From Malaya genurostris (taxonomy: Eukaryota > Arthropoda > Insecta > Diptera > Culicidae): a stretch of DNA of 64,000 nt. The translations under genes and the position numbers were made by a program. The DNA lies in contig NC_080571.1 of NCBI RefSeq assembly GCF_030247185.1, forward strand, positions 106,723,128-106,787,127, read 5' to 3'. The notes beneath the pieces were generated by a model. The model was given only the letters and a program-made list of their open reading frames with translations, searched no databases and was not told the DNA's origin. Positions 32,831-42,935 of the stretch are shown here, piece by piece; positions within the stretch are counted from its first letter, which is position 1, and each line of letters begins with the position of its first letter.

Positions 32831-33204
32831 AGTTGGATTATCAGTTGAGTGTCCTAAAACTTCCATTAATCAACCAAATATTCGGAAAAAAAATTATTCG
32901 TTATTGATACTCGTATCACTGAAATATTTATACATTTATTTAAAATTTTAATATGTTTAAATGTACATTCACGATAAGAAAAAAACGCAGAAACTTTTCT
33001 CATTCAGTTAATTTAATGTTGATCGTATAGCTTTAAAACTTTCTTGAATTTTGAATAATTTTGAAATAAGTTCAACACAGGTATATGATAGTTTCCTATA
33101 AGCTGATTCTTCCTTTTGCTTTATAAACCTCATGAAACATAATGCACTTGGCAGAAGGCTTTTGTTGAGTCTAATGATTTAATACTAGATTCAACACTTA
33201 AAAC
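32831..33204. other. Anonymous AT-rich DNA
   Basis: No gene or repeat recognised. Confidence 0.3.
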
Positions 33205-33480
33205 GGGAGTGAGTAAGGCTTTGGAGTTGTTGAACATTATTTGCGGTACTTTCGAAATCGAAATCCAGAAATCAGTATAACTGAAAACGATTCGTTACAA
33301 ATTGGAATAGTCTTGAGTCCAAATTTAAATATTTTTTACAGTTTTGTTATTTTCATTTCATATGACAGTTTGGAATTTTAAAAGCTCATCACCTGGAATT
33401 ATACAGTACCGGAAGTTAGAATCGGATAAAATTCAGCGATTTCGTATAAAGCAATTACCGAAATTAACAGCAGAAAAAGT
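33205..33480 (-). repeat. Diverged GATGGCTGAACCG-type repeat unit
   Basis: TTTGCGGTACTTTCGAAATC, CAGTACCGGAAGTTAGAATC and GATAAAATTCAGCGATTTCG follow the order and spacing of 29090-29320, at lower identity. Confidence 0.4.
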
Positions 33481-33703
33481 GGAAAAATCAGAATCGACTT
33501 TATGATGTGGAACACATCTTTATTTTCTATATAGTGATGTAAATCAGAAAATCAAGGAAAAATACACGTAGAAATGGGGTCAGGTTTTAAACACTTACAG
33601 CTCAGTCTATTTTGTATCAATTATTGATATTATTTCATCATTTGATTGGAGATATTTCTAAGTTTCGATTTGAATGTATCAAGTCACATATTTTCATGAT
33701 ATA

Positions 33704-35113
33704 GGGTAAGGGCTCCCTATTTCATCTCATTTGTAAGGACGTCGCCTTCAAACCCCGATTTAGCCACTAAAATCACTGTAACTATTTCATATTACTGCTT
33801 CATTCGCCTTGCTCCACGTTGAAAATTGATTCACATTCCTTGAAAATTCAACTAATATTTATAAAACAGCTAAAAACACTAATGATGTTTTCACTACTCT
33901 GCTCCTAATTTCATCTCAATGGATTTTTATCCATCCTATCGTTGATCTTTTATTCATCCTATAAATTAGCAATAGCGACAGCAATCAAAACAAAATATTC
34001 TACTATTACACTCTCACCCGCATTCGCATGGCTGCCAGATGGCTGACTAAACGCTGTCAGCTGGAAAAATATGGCTTGCAGACATTCTGGTGACCGACTG
34101 CCTTACCGCTGCCACATATACAACTCAAACGATACAACCGTACCCACCAGGATTTTTCCACATTATTATTATTGGTAAAAAATTTACTCGTTGAATTATC
34201 TAATTAATGGGGCAATGACTTACGGAGATCTAAAGAACTATCTTTTAACATCATTTTATTAGTGAAAACAGATAGAACAGATATAGACTTTCTATGCAAA
34301 GTAATACATATTTTCTATGAAAATACCTGGCATCTCTGTGCACAGCCGATGAAACACACACACACACTTCACATCGTTATGTTGGCGTATAGCGGAATGA
34401 AACCAGTGCTACTCGATTTGCCACAATGGTTATTTCATTAGTATTTAACACGTTCTTTCTGGTAATATTCGAAGCAGAAACAGTTTTATTGAAATATTAA
34501 TATCAATAATATAATTAAACTAATGTCACGGATACCAAAAACATACTTTTTGATGATAATTTGAAGAAGATAAACAATTTTTGTTTTGTAACATTATGAG
34601 ATAACTTGGCAACTTTGCGAAACCAAATGAGATGAAAACAAAGCGCAATCAAGTGAACGAAGTGAAAAACTTTCATCTCATAGTTTTGAAGACTTTTATT
34701 GCTTGTCGGGTAAATTTTGAAGTTTTTAATCGTTAACTAAACAAGTGGCAAGTGAACATAACTAATTATGAAGTCATCCAGCATTCAATGGTAGTGTAAT
34801 TGTGCGAAATAGTGATCATGTTTTGAGACGAATCGATTAGTAGATATTCAGAAACATGACGAACTGTAAATCTTGAGACGAAAGTGTGTCCTAAATTGAA
34901 AAGTGAGTTTATTTTATATGAAAAAAAAATGATCACCGAAGAATTTAAAACCATTTCTTTCAATAGGAAAGTGTGACAATAGCTTTTCAAATCATTTTAA
35001 AACATTTCACAGTTTGCTTCCGGTAGGTTGTAAAATATTATTCATGTTCAAAGTTATGAGGTGAAGGGATGAGATGGAAATAGGAGCTCAGATGAAATAG
35101 GGAGCCGTTGCCC
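33704..35113. mobile_element. TIR element of 1410 bp flanked by TA, no recognised transposase
   Basis: The left end GGGTAAGGGCTCCCTATTTC (33704 on) and the right end, reverse complemented, GGGCAACGGCTCCCTATTTC form an inverted repeat that runs on into ATCTSA. TA lies outside each end (33702-33703, 35114-35115). The interior is AT-rich and contains no frame I can assign to a transposase, so it is either a large MITE or a strongly decayed element. Superfamily not determined. Confidence 0.65.
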
Positions 35114-35500
35114 TATTTATAAATGATTGAAATTTTGATCAGTAGCAAGCAGTGTCCTACTTTGTCTGCTCTCCGACCTACCGGATTTCCCTGCCATGAC
35201 AAGTTTTGAAGGAGTAAGCGATATATCAAAGGTCTGTTGGAAGCATGCGAATCTATAAATAGAAGCGAAATTATAGCTAACTCTCATCTTGTGCCAGAAA
35301 TTAGAAATTGACAACTACCCTAGGGTAAATTTTGAGTGCTTAAGATTAATTTATAATTTATATAAGATGAACTCGATTGATAATGAGAAAAAATTTATCG
35401 CTTAAACCGAAATCACAGAATGGTAGAGAAACTTAACGCGATAAAAATAACTGCTTGCATACAAAACTTGAACAAAAGCTTGGCGAAGAGAAGCTTAAAT
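35114..35500. other. Anonymous DNA
   Basis: No gene or named repeat recognised. Confidence 0.3.
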
Positions 35501-35755
35501 CTCGGTTGATTTTTCATTAGGGCGTATAAGCAAGTGACAGTTTCTCTTTAATCACTCTCTCTTTCGATTATAGTGATGTGATTAAAAAGATTTTCTTTGA
35601 TATCACTATTTTGTTTGGAAGTCGAAAGTTTCGGGTATCATTTCATGCAAAGGGTTGAGTGATAAACGTGAAAACCGCTTGGTAATTAATAGAAGAGAAA
35701 GTAAACAAAGAGAAACTGTCGCTTGCTTATACGCCCTTTTGAAAAATTAACCGAG
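35501..35755. repeat. Foldback MITE, about 255 bp
   Basis: The left arm CTCGGTTGATTTTTCATTAG and GGCGTATAAGCAAGTGACAG (35501-35540, continuing TTTCTCTTT) is mirrored by the right arm (35706-35755), whose reverse complement reads CTCGGTTAATTTTTCAAAAG and GGCGTATAAGCAAGCGACAG. Only a few mismatches over about 50 bp. Confidence 0.65.
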
Positions 35756-35779
35756 AAATATCGTAATTCGTATCGCAAG

Positions 35780-36307
35780 CAGTGATGCCACTTTTCGTTG
35801 AAGTCAAATCCGTAGATTTGGTTTCAAGTGTACTTATACTAGTACATTTACATAAATAGCTTTAAGCTCTAATCCACAAAGGCAGGCTTCCAATAATGAC
35901 AGATCGATGACTATTATGCGGTTTTTCATTGAAAAACACTGGTGGCGTGGATTGCTCTGATTTTGCACTTTCGAGCAGAAATGCAACATTCTGATGGTGT
36001 TTCATTGCGATTTCTGCTCGAAAGTGCAAAACCAGAGCAATCCACGCCACCAGTGTTTTTCAATGAAAAACGCCATTAGATGCATGATTAGCACATTAGA
36101 TGCATGATTAGACAAGCAAAAAAAATATGCAGACGATGTAACAATATTTAATTATTTTCCTTTGATATCAAGAGATATAATGCTAGATCGGGAGATTTCG
36201 TGTAAAATAATGCTAAATCCGTAGATTTCATATGATTCATCCGTAGATCCGTAGAAAAGAAAGAAATCCGTAGATCTACGAATAAATCCGTAGGGTTGAC
36301 ATCACTG
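35780..36307. mobile_element. hAT MITE, 528 bp, with 8-bp target duplication
   Basis: The left end is CAGTGATGCCA and the right end, reverse complemented, CAGTGATGTCA. The flanking duplication ATCGCAAG (35772-35779 and 36308-36315) is exact. The subterminal motif AATCCGTAGAT recurs near the left end (35806) and several times near the right end (36215-36295). A near-perfect hairpin (35918-36073) lies in the middle. No coding capacity. Confidence 0.85.
35918..36073. repeat. Near-perfect hairpin with arms of about 64 bp
   Basis: The left arm 35918-35982 and right arm 36010-36073 are reverse complements except for one extra base and one A/G difference. The core is CACTGGTGGCGTGGATTGCT / AGCAATCCACGCCACCAGTG. 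The loop is about 27 bases. It lies inside the hAT MITE, either as a second nested foldback or as its own core. A related arm end occurs at 5038-5064. Confidence 0.75.
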
Positions 36308-36315
36308 ATCGCAAG

Positions 36316-37080
36316 TATGTACAAAGATATAATTGCATACATTTGAGATATACAAATTAAGACAAACAATGTTCGGTGTTGGTTCCTAATCAAGATCAAT
36401 CTAAGCAGACTATCGTGCAATTGTCGATTCAAAAGTGTGACGATTGATTGAACTGTTTGATTGTAGATCATTAGAAATTTTGGTTGCCTTGTTCCACATC
36501 AATGGCTCGAACAACCCTATGGGGCTGATCCTTGTAGTTTTTTAATTTGATCGAAACTTGGTACGCGTTTATAAAATGGTAAACCATTTGTTTTGCACGG
36601 ATGAAAAGACCGATTCAACTCAATACAAAAATCAGGATATATGTATTTTTTCATTCACTTTTTTCACTTTATTTGATAACTGTGAAACTATAAAATGTAC
36701 TAAAATGGTGTCCAAGAAAAAGTTGTAGGAAATCGATGGAGTACTACCAACTAACCGAAAAACCAGAAGCAAAAAATTGCATCTTTATTAATTTTATTAA
36801 TTTTATTTTAAACTATTAAATAAATCCCACGGCTAAACCAATTTACCAACATTCGCCAACTTCAAGTTTTCAATAAAAATAATAGTCATTTAGACACCAA
36901 AATATAATTCTGCAGATTAAAAGAAATAAATTTGCATATAACGAACTTTCTTCTAAATTTAAATCGATCTAGTTATAACAATGAATTGAAATTGTTATAA
37001 AAAGGTTTTGAAATTGAGTTGAACTTTGCTTCCATCGCTTTATCATGTAGCGCTCGAAACTACTCAAACATCTTCTTCTA
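36316..37080. other. Anonymous AT-rich DNA
   Basis: No gene or named repeat recognised. Confidence 0.3.
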
Positions 37081-37352
37081 ATGGCGTTTTTGTTTTTAAT
37101 TTGCACTACACTGGTGCAGTGCTACACCATGGCATGAATAAACGAACAAAAATGACGAAAACATAAACAGTAACCATTGACTACAATAAACGATTCCATT
37201 GCACAGAGCTACACCAAACTTTTGATGAGTACTACACCAGTGGTATCGATGCAGAAAAAGTGTAGCACTGGTGTAGTGCAATTGGCAAAAACGAACGGTT
37301 TCAGTGCAGCTTTCGCTACACCGGTGTAGTGCAATTTAAAAACGAAAACGAT
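37081..37352. repeat. Small TIR element with TTGCACTACACYGGTG ends
   Basis: The left end GCGTTTTTGTTTTTAATTTG with CACTACACTGGTG is mirrored by the right end, whose reverse complement is TCGTTTTCGTTTTTAAATTG with CACTACACCGGTG. Another TGTAGCACTGGTGTAGTGCA lies inside at 37261-37280, itself partly palindromic. Length and outer sequence resemble the 278-bp element at 6994-7271. Confidence 0.55.
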
Positions 37353-37371
37353 AAGATAAGTAGGCTAATAC

Positions 37372-39315
37372 CATGTTCACACTACGAGTTAAAACGAGTT
37401 TTAACTCTGATTTCATGTTTTAAGCGAAATAACATGATTTTCTTCCGTGTTATTCCATATTCAGAAACGTCACATTAAAACATGTTTTCCCAAAATAACA
37501 TGATATAACTGATATAATGATCAGTCAAGCACGGCCCTGCTAGCATTTTCCGTCATTTTTCGACTATGTCAATTGATAAGCTTTTATCGACGACACGACC
37601 AGACACTCCGAAGAAAAATCGGTATTAAAATTGTCCGTTAAAGATTTACTGCCAGTTACCACAAATATAGTGACCCCTAGATAATGAAAAAAATAATCTT
37701 CTCGTGCAACACTGTTTAAGTTTTTACGAACTAGTTACCAAGTAACCCCAACATTAATAAACAAACAGTTTGAAAAAAGTGTGCGGAATTGTTCGTATTA
37801 TTATTATCAATTAACACTGTAGATAATTTATGAATGCGGATTATAAACAGACCAAACAAAATATATCTGTTATCTAGTGAATCGATCGCATTCTCGATGT
37901 ACAAGTAAGTATTTATTAAGAGCTTCGCTTCTCATGACATGTTCGTATTTTCAGTTTCATCAAGAGTAAACTTTGGACAATAGCTAGACAAAAATAACTT
38001 TATCCTTCACTTTGATGCGGACGAAAAGTTATATCTGATGCTGAATAAATAATTTTGCCAAAGCAGGTGCCTCAGAAGTGTACTTTTTCTCGAATAGATT
38101 TCAAATACTATAATAAAACAAATGAAGTGAAAAAGAAAAGTTATGTTCTTTGCAGAACACGCGTAAATGTTTATTTTCATTTTTATTATAGAATCTTTTC
38201 GCAACAGTCGATCCGATTTGATGATCGGTGATGTTATTTCAGGAATTTAATTGACTATATGGTGGTTGATTGTGGGCATCATCGTATTAGACGACACGAT
38301 CAGACACCAGAATATTCGGCTTGAAATTGAGCGATCTCTCGTTATTAATAAAAAAAAACAATCTTATCGAGCAACACTGTTTAGTTGCTACGAACATGAT
38401 GTTCGACTTCCGAACGGGTAAGCTGAAAAATAAATAATGATTTTAAAAAGCTGTCGGCAATGCATATTTCATTAATACCTTACCTGGAACATTTCTGATA
38501 AAGTCATTTATCTATTTTTCAACAGAACAACATTGCTAACTATGGTTCTGTTATTCAAAATGAATAATTTTTAGCACTTGTTGCCAGTTTCAGTATTTTT
38601 TCAAACGACTTAGTTTTGACATTACCAGTTACTGAGGGGTAGTTAAATTTGCGATACAGTTTTAATAGACGAGTGGCAGGTCGTGTCGTCGCTTTTATCG
38701 AAACAGTTTTCCATCAGAGTAGCCATGACAAAACAGAACAGGAAACTTGAACAACCATGCTTGCTTTTCTGTTTAAAGACATGACTTTTTTGGTAATTTA
38801 TTGCAAAAAATGTTTATTTCACGTAAATGGCCAAAGCTTCGAAGCAAATACCCTTCGAAACGTTGACAACTAACGTGATATAAACATTTAAAAGCACCAA
38901 ATGGCCAAAAACGACTTTTTAATACGTAGAAGAAAACTTTCTGAGTGAAGAAGTGGAAAAATTGAAGCGATTGACATAATATTTTTACCAATTTTTCCGA
39001 GGCATTGTGAAAAACCATGCTTCTTGAAACCGGGAATGCAATCGTCAATTTTTTCACTGTAGATTTTCCTATTCCGAAATACTACAAGCTATTCTATGAG
39101 AATTCCGGAACCCAGTAAAGTTCCACAGTAATTTATCTTCTTAACAAGTGCTTAATATTTGCGACATAAACATTTTGCGGTTTGTTTATAAACAAACTTA
39201 ATAACAAACAATATGTCATGCGTATAACATAATACAAGTGTGAACAGATAGGTTTTAACTTTATATTACTATCGTTAAAACGTGTTATTTTCTGCAGGTG
39301 TGAACATAGTATAAG
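37372..39315. repeat. Large composite palindromic repeat, about 1.9 kb
   Basis: Outer ends ACCATGTTCACAC (37372) and, reverse complemented, ACTATGTTCACAC (39315) face each other. Inside, ATCGACGACACGACCAGACA (37587) recurs directly as TTAGACGACACGATCAGACA (38290) and inverted near 38670-38695. TCGTGCAACACTGTTTA (37703) recurs as TCGAGCAACACTGTTTA (38370). No transposase frame seen. Confidence 0.4.
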
Positions 39316-39479
39316 CCGCGTTCACAAAAATATCATTAAAAGTGAACGAATTTCAACAAACTATAGCTTGTTTGATAGGTATTACACTGGGAAATCTAAG
39401 TTTTTAAACATGTTCTCTTTCCAAGGTGGATTGTGACAGATATTATTAAAATAAAAAAACTGCAGTTTTTGACTTAAAA

Positions 39480-39720
39480 CTTTGCATAACTAAAAACGGA
39501 TCGAAAAGTAAGAACAATAGCGTTCTGACTGACGAGAAAGCCTTTCATTTGCGAGTAAGTTGATCGAAATCGGTACAGCCATCTTTGAAATCTACGCCTC
39601 TTTATTCTGTACACACATGCAGGCACACACAAACATTTGCTCTGTTCGTCGAGTTAAATCGATTGGTATATGACCCAGCTTTACGAGATCGGAAAATTTT
39701 TGCATGTGTGCAACTCATTT
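39480..39720 (-). repeat. GATGGCTGAACCG-type repeat unit, reverse orientation
   Basis: CCTTTCATTTGCGAGTAAGT, TGATCGAAATCGGTACAGCC, then ACACACATGCAGGCACACAC and TCGTCGAGTTAAATCGATTG give the same block order as at 29300-29450 and 6900-6990. Diverged. Confidence 0.55.
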
Positions 39721-40250
39721 TATATTTCACCGAAATGGCATAATCGATTTCAACAAGCTTTTGCTAGTGTTCAAGATAACATTAGTTCTTTGATCTAGTT
39801 CGACGATCAAATGGCTATCACTTCCGGTTCTGGAAATATAATGGAAACGGTATAAGACTAACTCCGCACTTTTTCCTAACAGCTTAATGGTTTCGAAGAT
39901 GGTTAATCGAATTTAGATAAATTTTGAGTTGTTCTCAGCACACTAAATTGTCTCGAAGATTCTTGAATCTAATTTGAAATTTTTAAATGCATTTGAAAGC
40001 TACTATTAGGTTATTTAATTCACAATGCTTATGGTGACAATTCTTCGTTCCGCTGATATAATCGTATAAGTGACGTAACTGCCAAGTCACACTTTTTCTA
40101 TCCGCATTATTTTACCTGTAGCAGGTTCAGTGATCCATTTCAAATGTAAGAATTATTACTTTCGGTTCCGCGAATGTTACCGAATAAGTGACACAAACGT
40201 TAAAATACGCTTGTGTGTATTACTCAAATCATTCTGTATGGACCCGAATA
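39721..40250. other. Anonymous DNA with weak GATGGCTGAACCG-repeat similarity
   Basis: Phrases such as CACTTCCGGTTCTGGAAATA and TTTCGGTTCCGCGAATGTTA suggest further diverged units. No coding sequence. Confidence 0.3.
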
Positions 40251-41542
40251 ACAGTTCGGCTGAAAAGTTCGTATCGTTTAATCGAAACACACATTTTTTT
40301 GCCAAAATTCGTTTTTATTATTCAACATAATTGCCATCAGAGGCGATACAGCGATTATAGCGATCTTACAACTTTTCGATACCATTTTTGTAGTACGATT
40401 TGTCCTTTGCCTCAAAATAGGCCTCAGTTTCAGCGATTACCTCTTCATTGCTTCTAAATTTTTTACCAGCGAGCATTCTCTTGAGGTCTGAGAACAGGAA
40501 AAAGTCACTGGGGGCCAAATCTGGAGAATACGGTGGATGAGGGAGCAATTCGAAGCCCAATTCGTTCAATTTCAGCATGGTTTTCATCGACTTGTGACAC
40601 GGTGCATTGTCTTGATGAAACAAAACTTTTTTCTTCTTCAAATGAGGCCGTTTTTTTGAAATTTCGTCCTTCAAACGCTCTAATAACGCTATATAATAGT
40701 CACTGTTGATGGTGTTTCCCTTTTCAAGGTAGTCGATGAAAATTAAACCATGCGAATCCCAAAATACAGACGCCATAACCTTACCGGCCGATTGTTGAGT
40801 CTTTCCACGCTTTGGGTTCGGTTCATCGCGTGCAGTCCACTCAGCCGACTGTCGATTGGACTCCGGAGTGAAGTGATGGAGCCATGTTTCGTCCATTGTT
40901 ATATATCGACGAAAAAAATCGGTTTTATTTCGATATAACAGCTCCAAACACTGCTCAGAATCATCAATTCGTTGTTGTTTTTGATCTATTGTGAGCTCAC
41001 GCGGCACCCATTTTGCACAAAGCTTTCTCATATCCAAATATTCGTGAATAATATGTCCAACACGTTCCTTTGATATCTTTAGATTGTCAGCTATCTCGAT
41101 CATTTCACTTTACGGTCATTGAAAATCATTTTGTGGATTTTTTCACGTTTTCATCGGTAACAGCCTCTTTTGGACGTCCACTGCGTTCATCGTCTTCGGT
41201 GCTCATATGACCAGTACGAAATTTTGCAAACCACTTACGAATTGTTGCTTCGCCCGGTGCAGAGTCTGGATAACACTCATCAAGCCATTTTTTGGTATCG
41301 GCGGCACTTTTTTTCATCAAAAAGTAGTGTTTCATCAACACACGAAATTCCTTTTTTTCCATTTTTTTTCACAATAACAAAAGTAGCTTCACTCAAAATG
41401 CAATATCTCACAAACTAATAATCAGACAGCTGTCAAAGTTATACACGTATCTTTTGAAGGTTTGTACTAACTGAAAATGGTATGGATTTAATTCTAGTGG
41501 CGCCCTCTCATAGAAACGATACGAACTTTTCAGTCGATCTGT
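40251..41542 (-). mobile_element. mariner of the irritans type, 1292 bp, nearly intact
   Basis: The 29-bp terminal inverted repeats (40251-40279 and 41514-41542) share CTGAAAAGTTCGTATCGTTT and start ACAGTTCGG or ACAGATCGA. TA flanks both ends (40249-40250, 41543-41544). The length is normal for mariner. It encodes one minus-strand transposase with three small lesions. The adjacent sequence at 41560 is a fossil of a different mariner type. Confidence 0.92.
40318..41362 (-). pseudogene. irritans-type mariner transposase with two 1-bp deletions and one stop
   Basis: A DD34D transposase that would bind the terminal repeats and cut and paste the element. It starts at MEKKEFRVLMKHYFLMKKSA (41362). 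The HTH regions are DSAPGEATIRKWFAKFRTG and EIADNLKISKERVGHIIHEY, joined by the SGRPKEAVTDENVKK linker. Catalytic residues are intact: Asp in YITMDETWLHHFTPE, in LFHQDNAPCHKSM and in PDLAPSDFFLFSDL, the last two separated by 34 residues. The WVPREL motif is present. Lesions: one A lost in the A-run after ENVKK (about 41125), one A lost before MIEIAD (about 41104), and TAA after NGIEKL (40366), 14 codons before the natural end RYNRCIASDGNYVE. Apart from these it is full length, so it died recently. Confidence 0.92.
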
Positions 41543-41559
41543 TATATCTATTAGGAGTA

Positions 41560-41949
41560 TAAAAAAAGATCGTGCCGTTTTATTTCAAAATTTGAAAGTA
41601 TAGTGACAAAAATGATTACAATGGAGCAGTGCTTGTCAGCCAGGCCATGCTGCATCGACCGAAACAAATAGTAATTGGAAAAAGCACTGTCTGAGGTATA
41701 CAGCGAGTTAGATAGAACTTTCCATTTGAGCATTTCTAGGTATGTTTCTACTGGCGGTGGGTGCAACATGTGGACGAGTATTTTTATATTTCAAAATCAC
41801 TTTTTCGTGTCTGTCGGTGTATTGTGGTCGTTTTTTCTTGCAAAACCCGGTTCAATTGTTGTCGGTGGGCCTCCACCGCAATCTTTTCACTCAGTTGCAG
41901 CAGCTCATAATACCCAACTAGTTCCACCATATACAGAACATAACCTTTT
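41560..41949 (-). pseudogene. Mos1-type mariner fossil, C-terminal half
   Basis: The minus strand gives KVMFCIWWN, KKRPQYTDRHEKVILKYKNT and RPHVAP with several stops, then MLKWKVLSNSLYTSDSAFSN and YYLFRSMQHGLADKH. This is the WWDQ-to-third-Asp region of a Mos1-type transposase. The second and third catalytic Asp are altered (KYKNTRPH for QHDNARPH, SAFSNYY for APSDYY). The N-terminal half is at 43205-43640 on the same strand; the two are separated by the palindromic MITE. Confidence 0.75.
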
Positions 41950-42002
41950 CTTTACGTTTCGTCTTAGACTCGGCAGTGCAGAGCAGTTCAATTTGACCTG
42001 TA

Positions 42003-42180
42003 TATAAAGGGTGATTTTTTAAGAGCTTGAGAACTTTTTTAAACAATAAAACGCATAAAATTTGCAAAATCTCATCGGTTCTTTATTTTAAACGTTAGAT
42101 TGGTACATGACATTTACTTTTTGAAGATAATTTCATTTAAATGTTGACCGCGGCTGCGTCTTAGGTGGTCCATTCGGAAA
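42003..42180. repeat. Left 178-bp inverted repeat of the foldback element
   Basis: Identical by eye to the reverse complement of 42758-42935. It encodes, on the minus strand, the same last 19 residues of the transposase (MDHLRRSRGQHLNEIIFKK). Confidence 0.85.
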
Positions 42181-42824
42181 ATCCGCTTTTTTATCGACAA
42201 ATTTTGTTCAGCGATGAGGCTCATTTCTGGTTGAATGGCTACGTAAATAAGCAAAATTGCCGCATTTGGAGTGAAGAGCAACCAGAAGCCGTTCAAGAAC
42301 TGCCCATGCATCCCGAAAAATGCACTGTTTGGTGTGGTTTGTACGCTGGTGGAATCATTGGACCGTATTTTTTCAAAGATGCTGTTGGACGCAACGTTAC
42401 AGTGAATGGCGATCGCTATCGTTCGATGCTAACAAACTTTTTGTTGCCAAAAATGGAAGAACTGAACTTGGTTGACATGTGGTTTCAACAAGATGGCGCT
42501 ACATGCCACACAGCTCGCGATTCTATGGCCATTTTGAGAGAAAACTTCGGAGAACAATTCATCTCAAGAAATGGACCGGTAAGTTGGCCACCAAGATCAT
42601 GCGATTTGACGCCTTTAGACTATTTTTTGTGGGGCTACGTCAAGTCTAAAGTCTACAGAAATAAGCCAGTAACTATTCCAGCTTTGGAAGACAACATTTC
42701 CGAAGAAATTCGGGCTATTCCGGCCGAAATGCTCGAAAAAGTTGCCCAAAATTGGACTTTCCGAATGGACCACCTAAGACGCAGCCGCGGTCAACATTTA
42801 AATGAAATTATCTTCAAAAAGTAA
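42165..42824 (+). CDS. DD41D transposase, C-terminal 219 residues, open frame
   Basis: An uninterrupted frame with all three catalytic residues: Asp in ILFSDEAHFWLNGYVNKQNC, in MWFQQDGATCHTARDSM, and in SWPPRSCDLTPLDYFLWGYV; 41 residues separate the second and third. It ends normally at NEIIFKK. The N-terminal DNA-binding domain of about 120 residues is missing. The frame opens with GTG in the inverted arm, so the first five residues (VVHSE) are antisense of the protein's own tail. The first in-frame ATG is at residue 48, after the first catalytic Asp, so an ATG-started product would lack it. The coding part shows no other damage, which implies youth. Confidence 0.85.
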   Translation: MVHSENPLFYRQILFSDEAHFWLNGYVNKQNCRIWSEEQPEAVQELPMHPEKCTVWCGLYAGGIIGPYFFKDAVGRNVTVNGDRYRSMLTNFLLPKMEELNLVDMWFQQDGATCHTARDSMAILRENFGEQFISRNGPVSWPPRSCDLTPLDYFLWGYVKSKVYRNKPVTIPALEDNISEEIRAIPAEMLEKVAQNWTFRMDHLRRSRGQHLNEIIFKK

Positions 42825-42935
42825 ATGTCATGTACCAATCTAACGTTTAAAATAAAGAACCGATGAGATTTTGCAAATTTTATGCGTTTTATTGTTTAAA
42901 AAAGTTCTCAAGCTCTTAAAAAATCACCCTTTATA
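42758..42935. repeat. Right 178-bp inverted repeat of the foldback element
   Basis: The original 3' end: last codons of the transposase, stop at 42822-42824, and a 3' terminal sequence ending AAAAAATCACCCTTTATA. Confidence 0.85.

Larger units (their letters stand above)
42003..42935 (+). mobile_element. Foldback DD41D Tc1/mariner element with 178-bp inverted ends
   Basis: The ends TATAAAGGGTGATTTTTTAA are inserted at TA. The first 178 bases (42003-42180) are, as far as I can compare by eye, an exact reverse complement of the last 178 (42758-42935). Those last bases include the transposase's own final codons (MDHLRRSRGQHLNEIIFKK) and the 3' terminal sequence. The normal 5' terminal region and N-terminal coding part have therefore been replaced by an inverted copy of the 3' end. 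About 577 bases of unique coding sequence lie between the arms. Confidence 0.85.
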
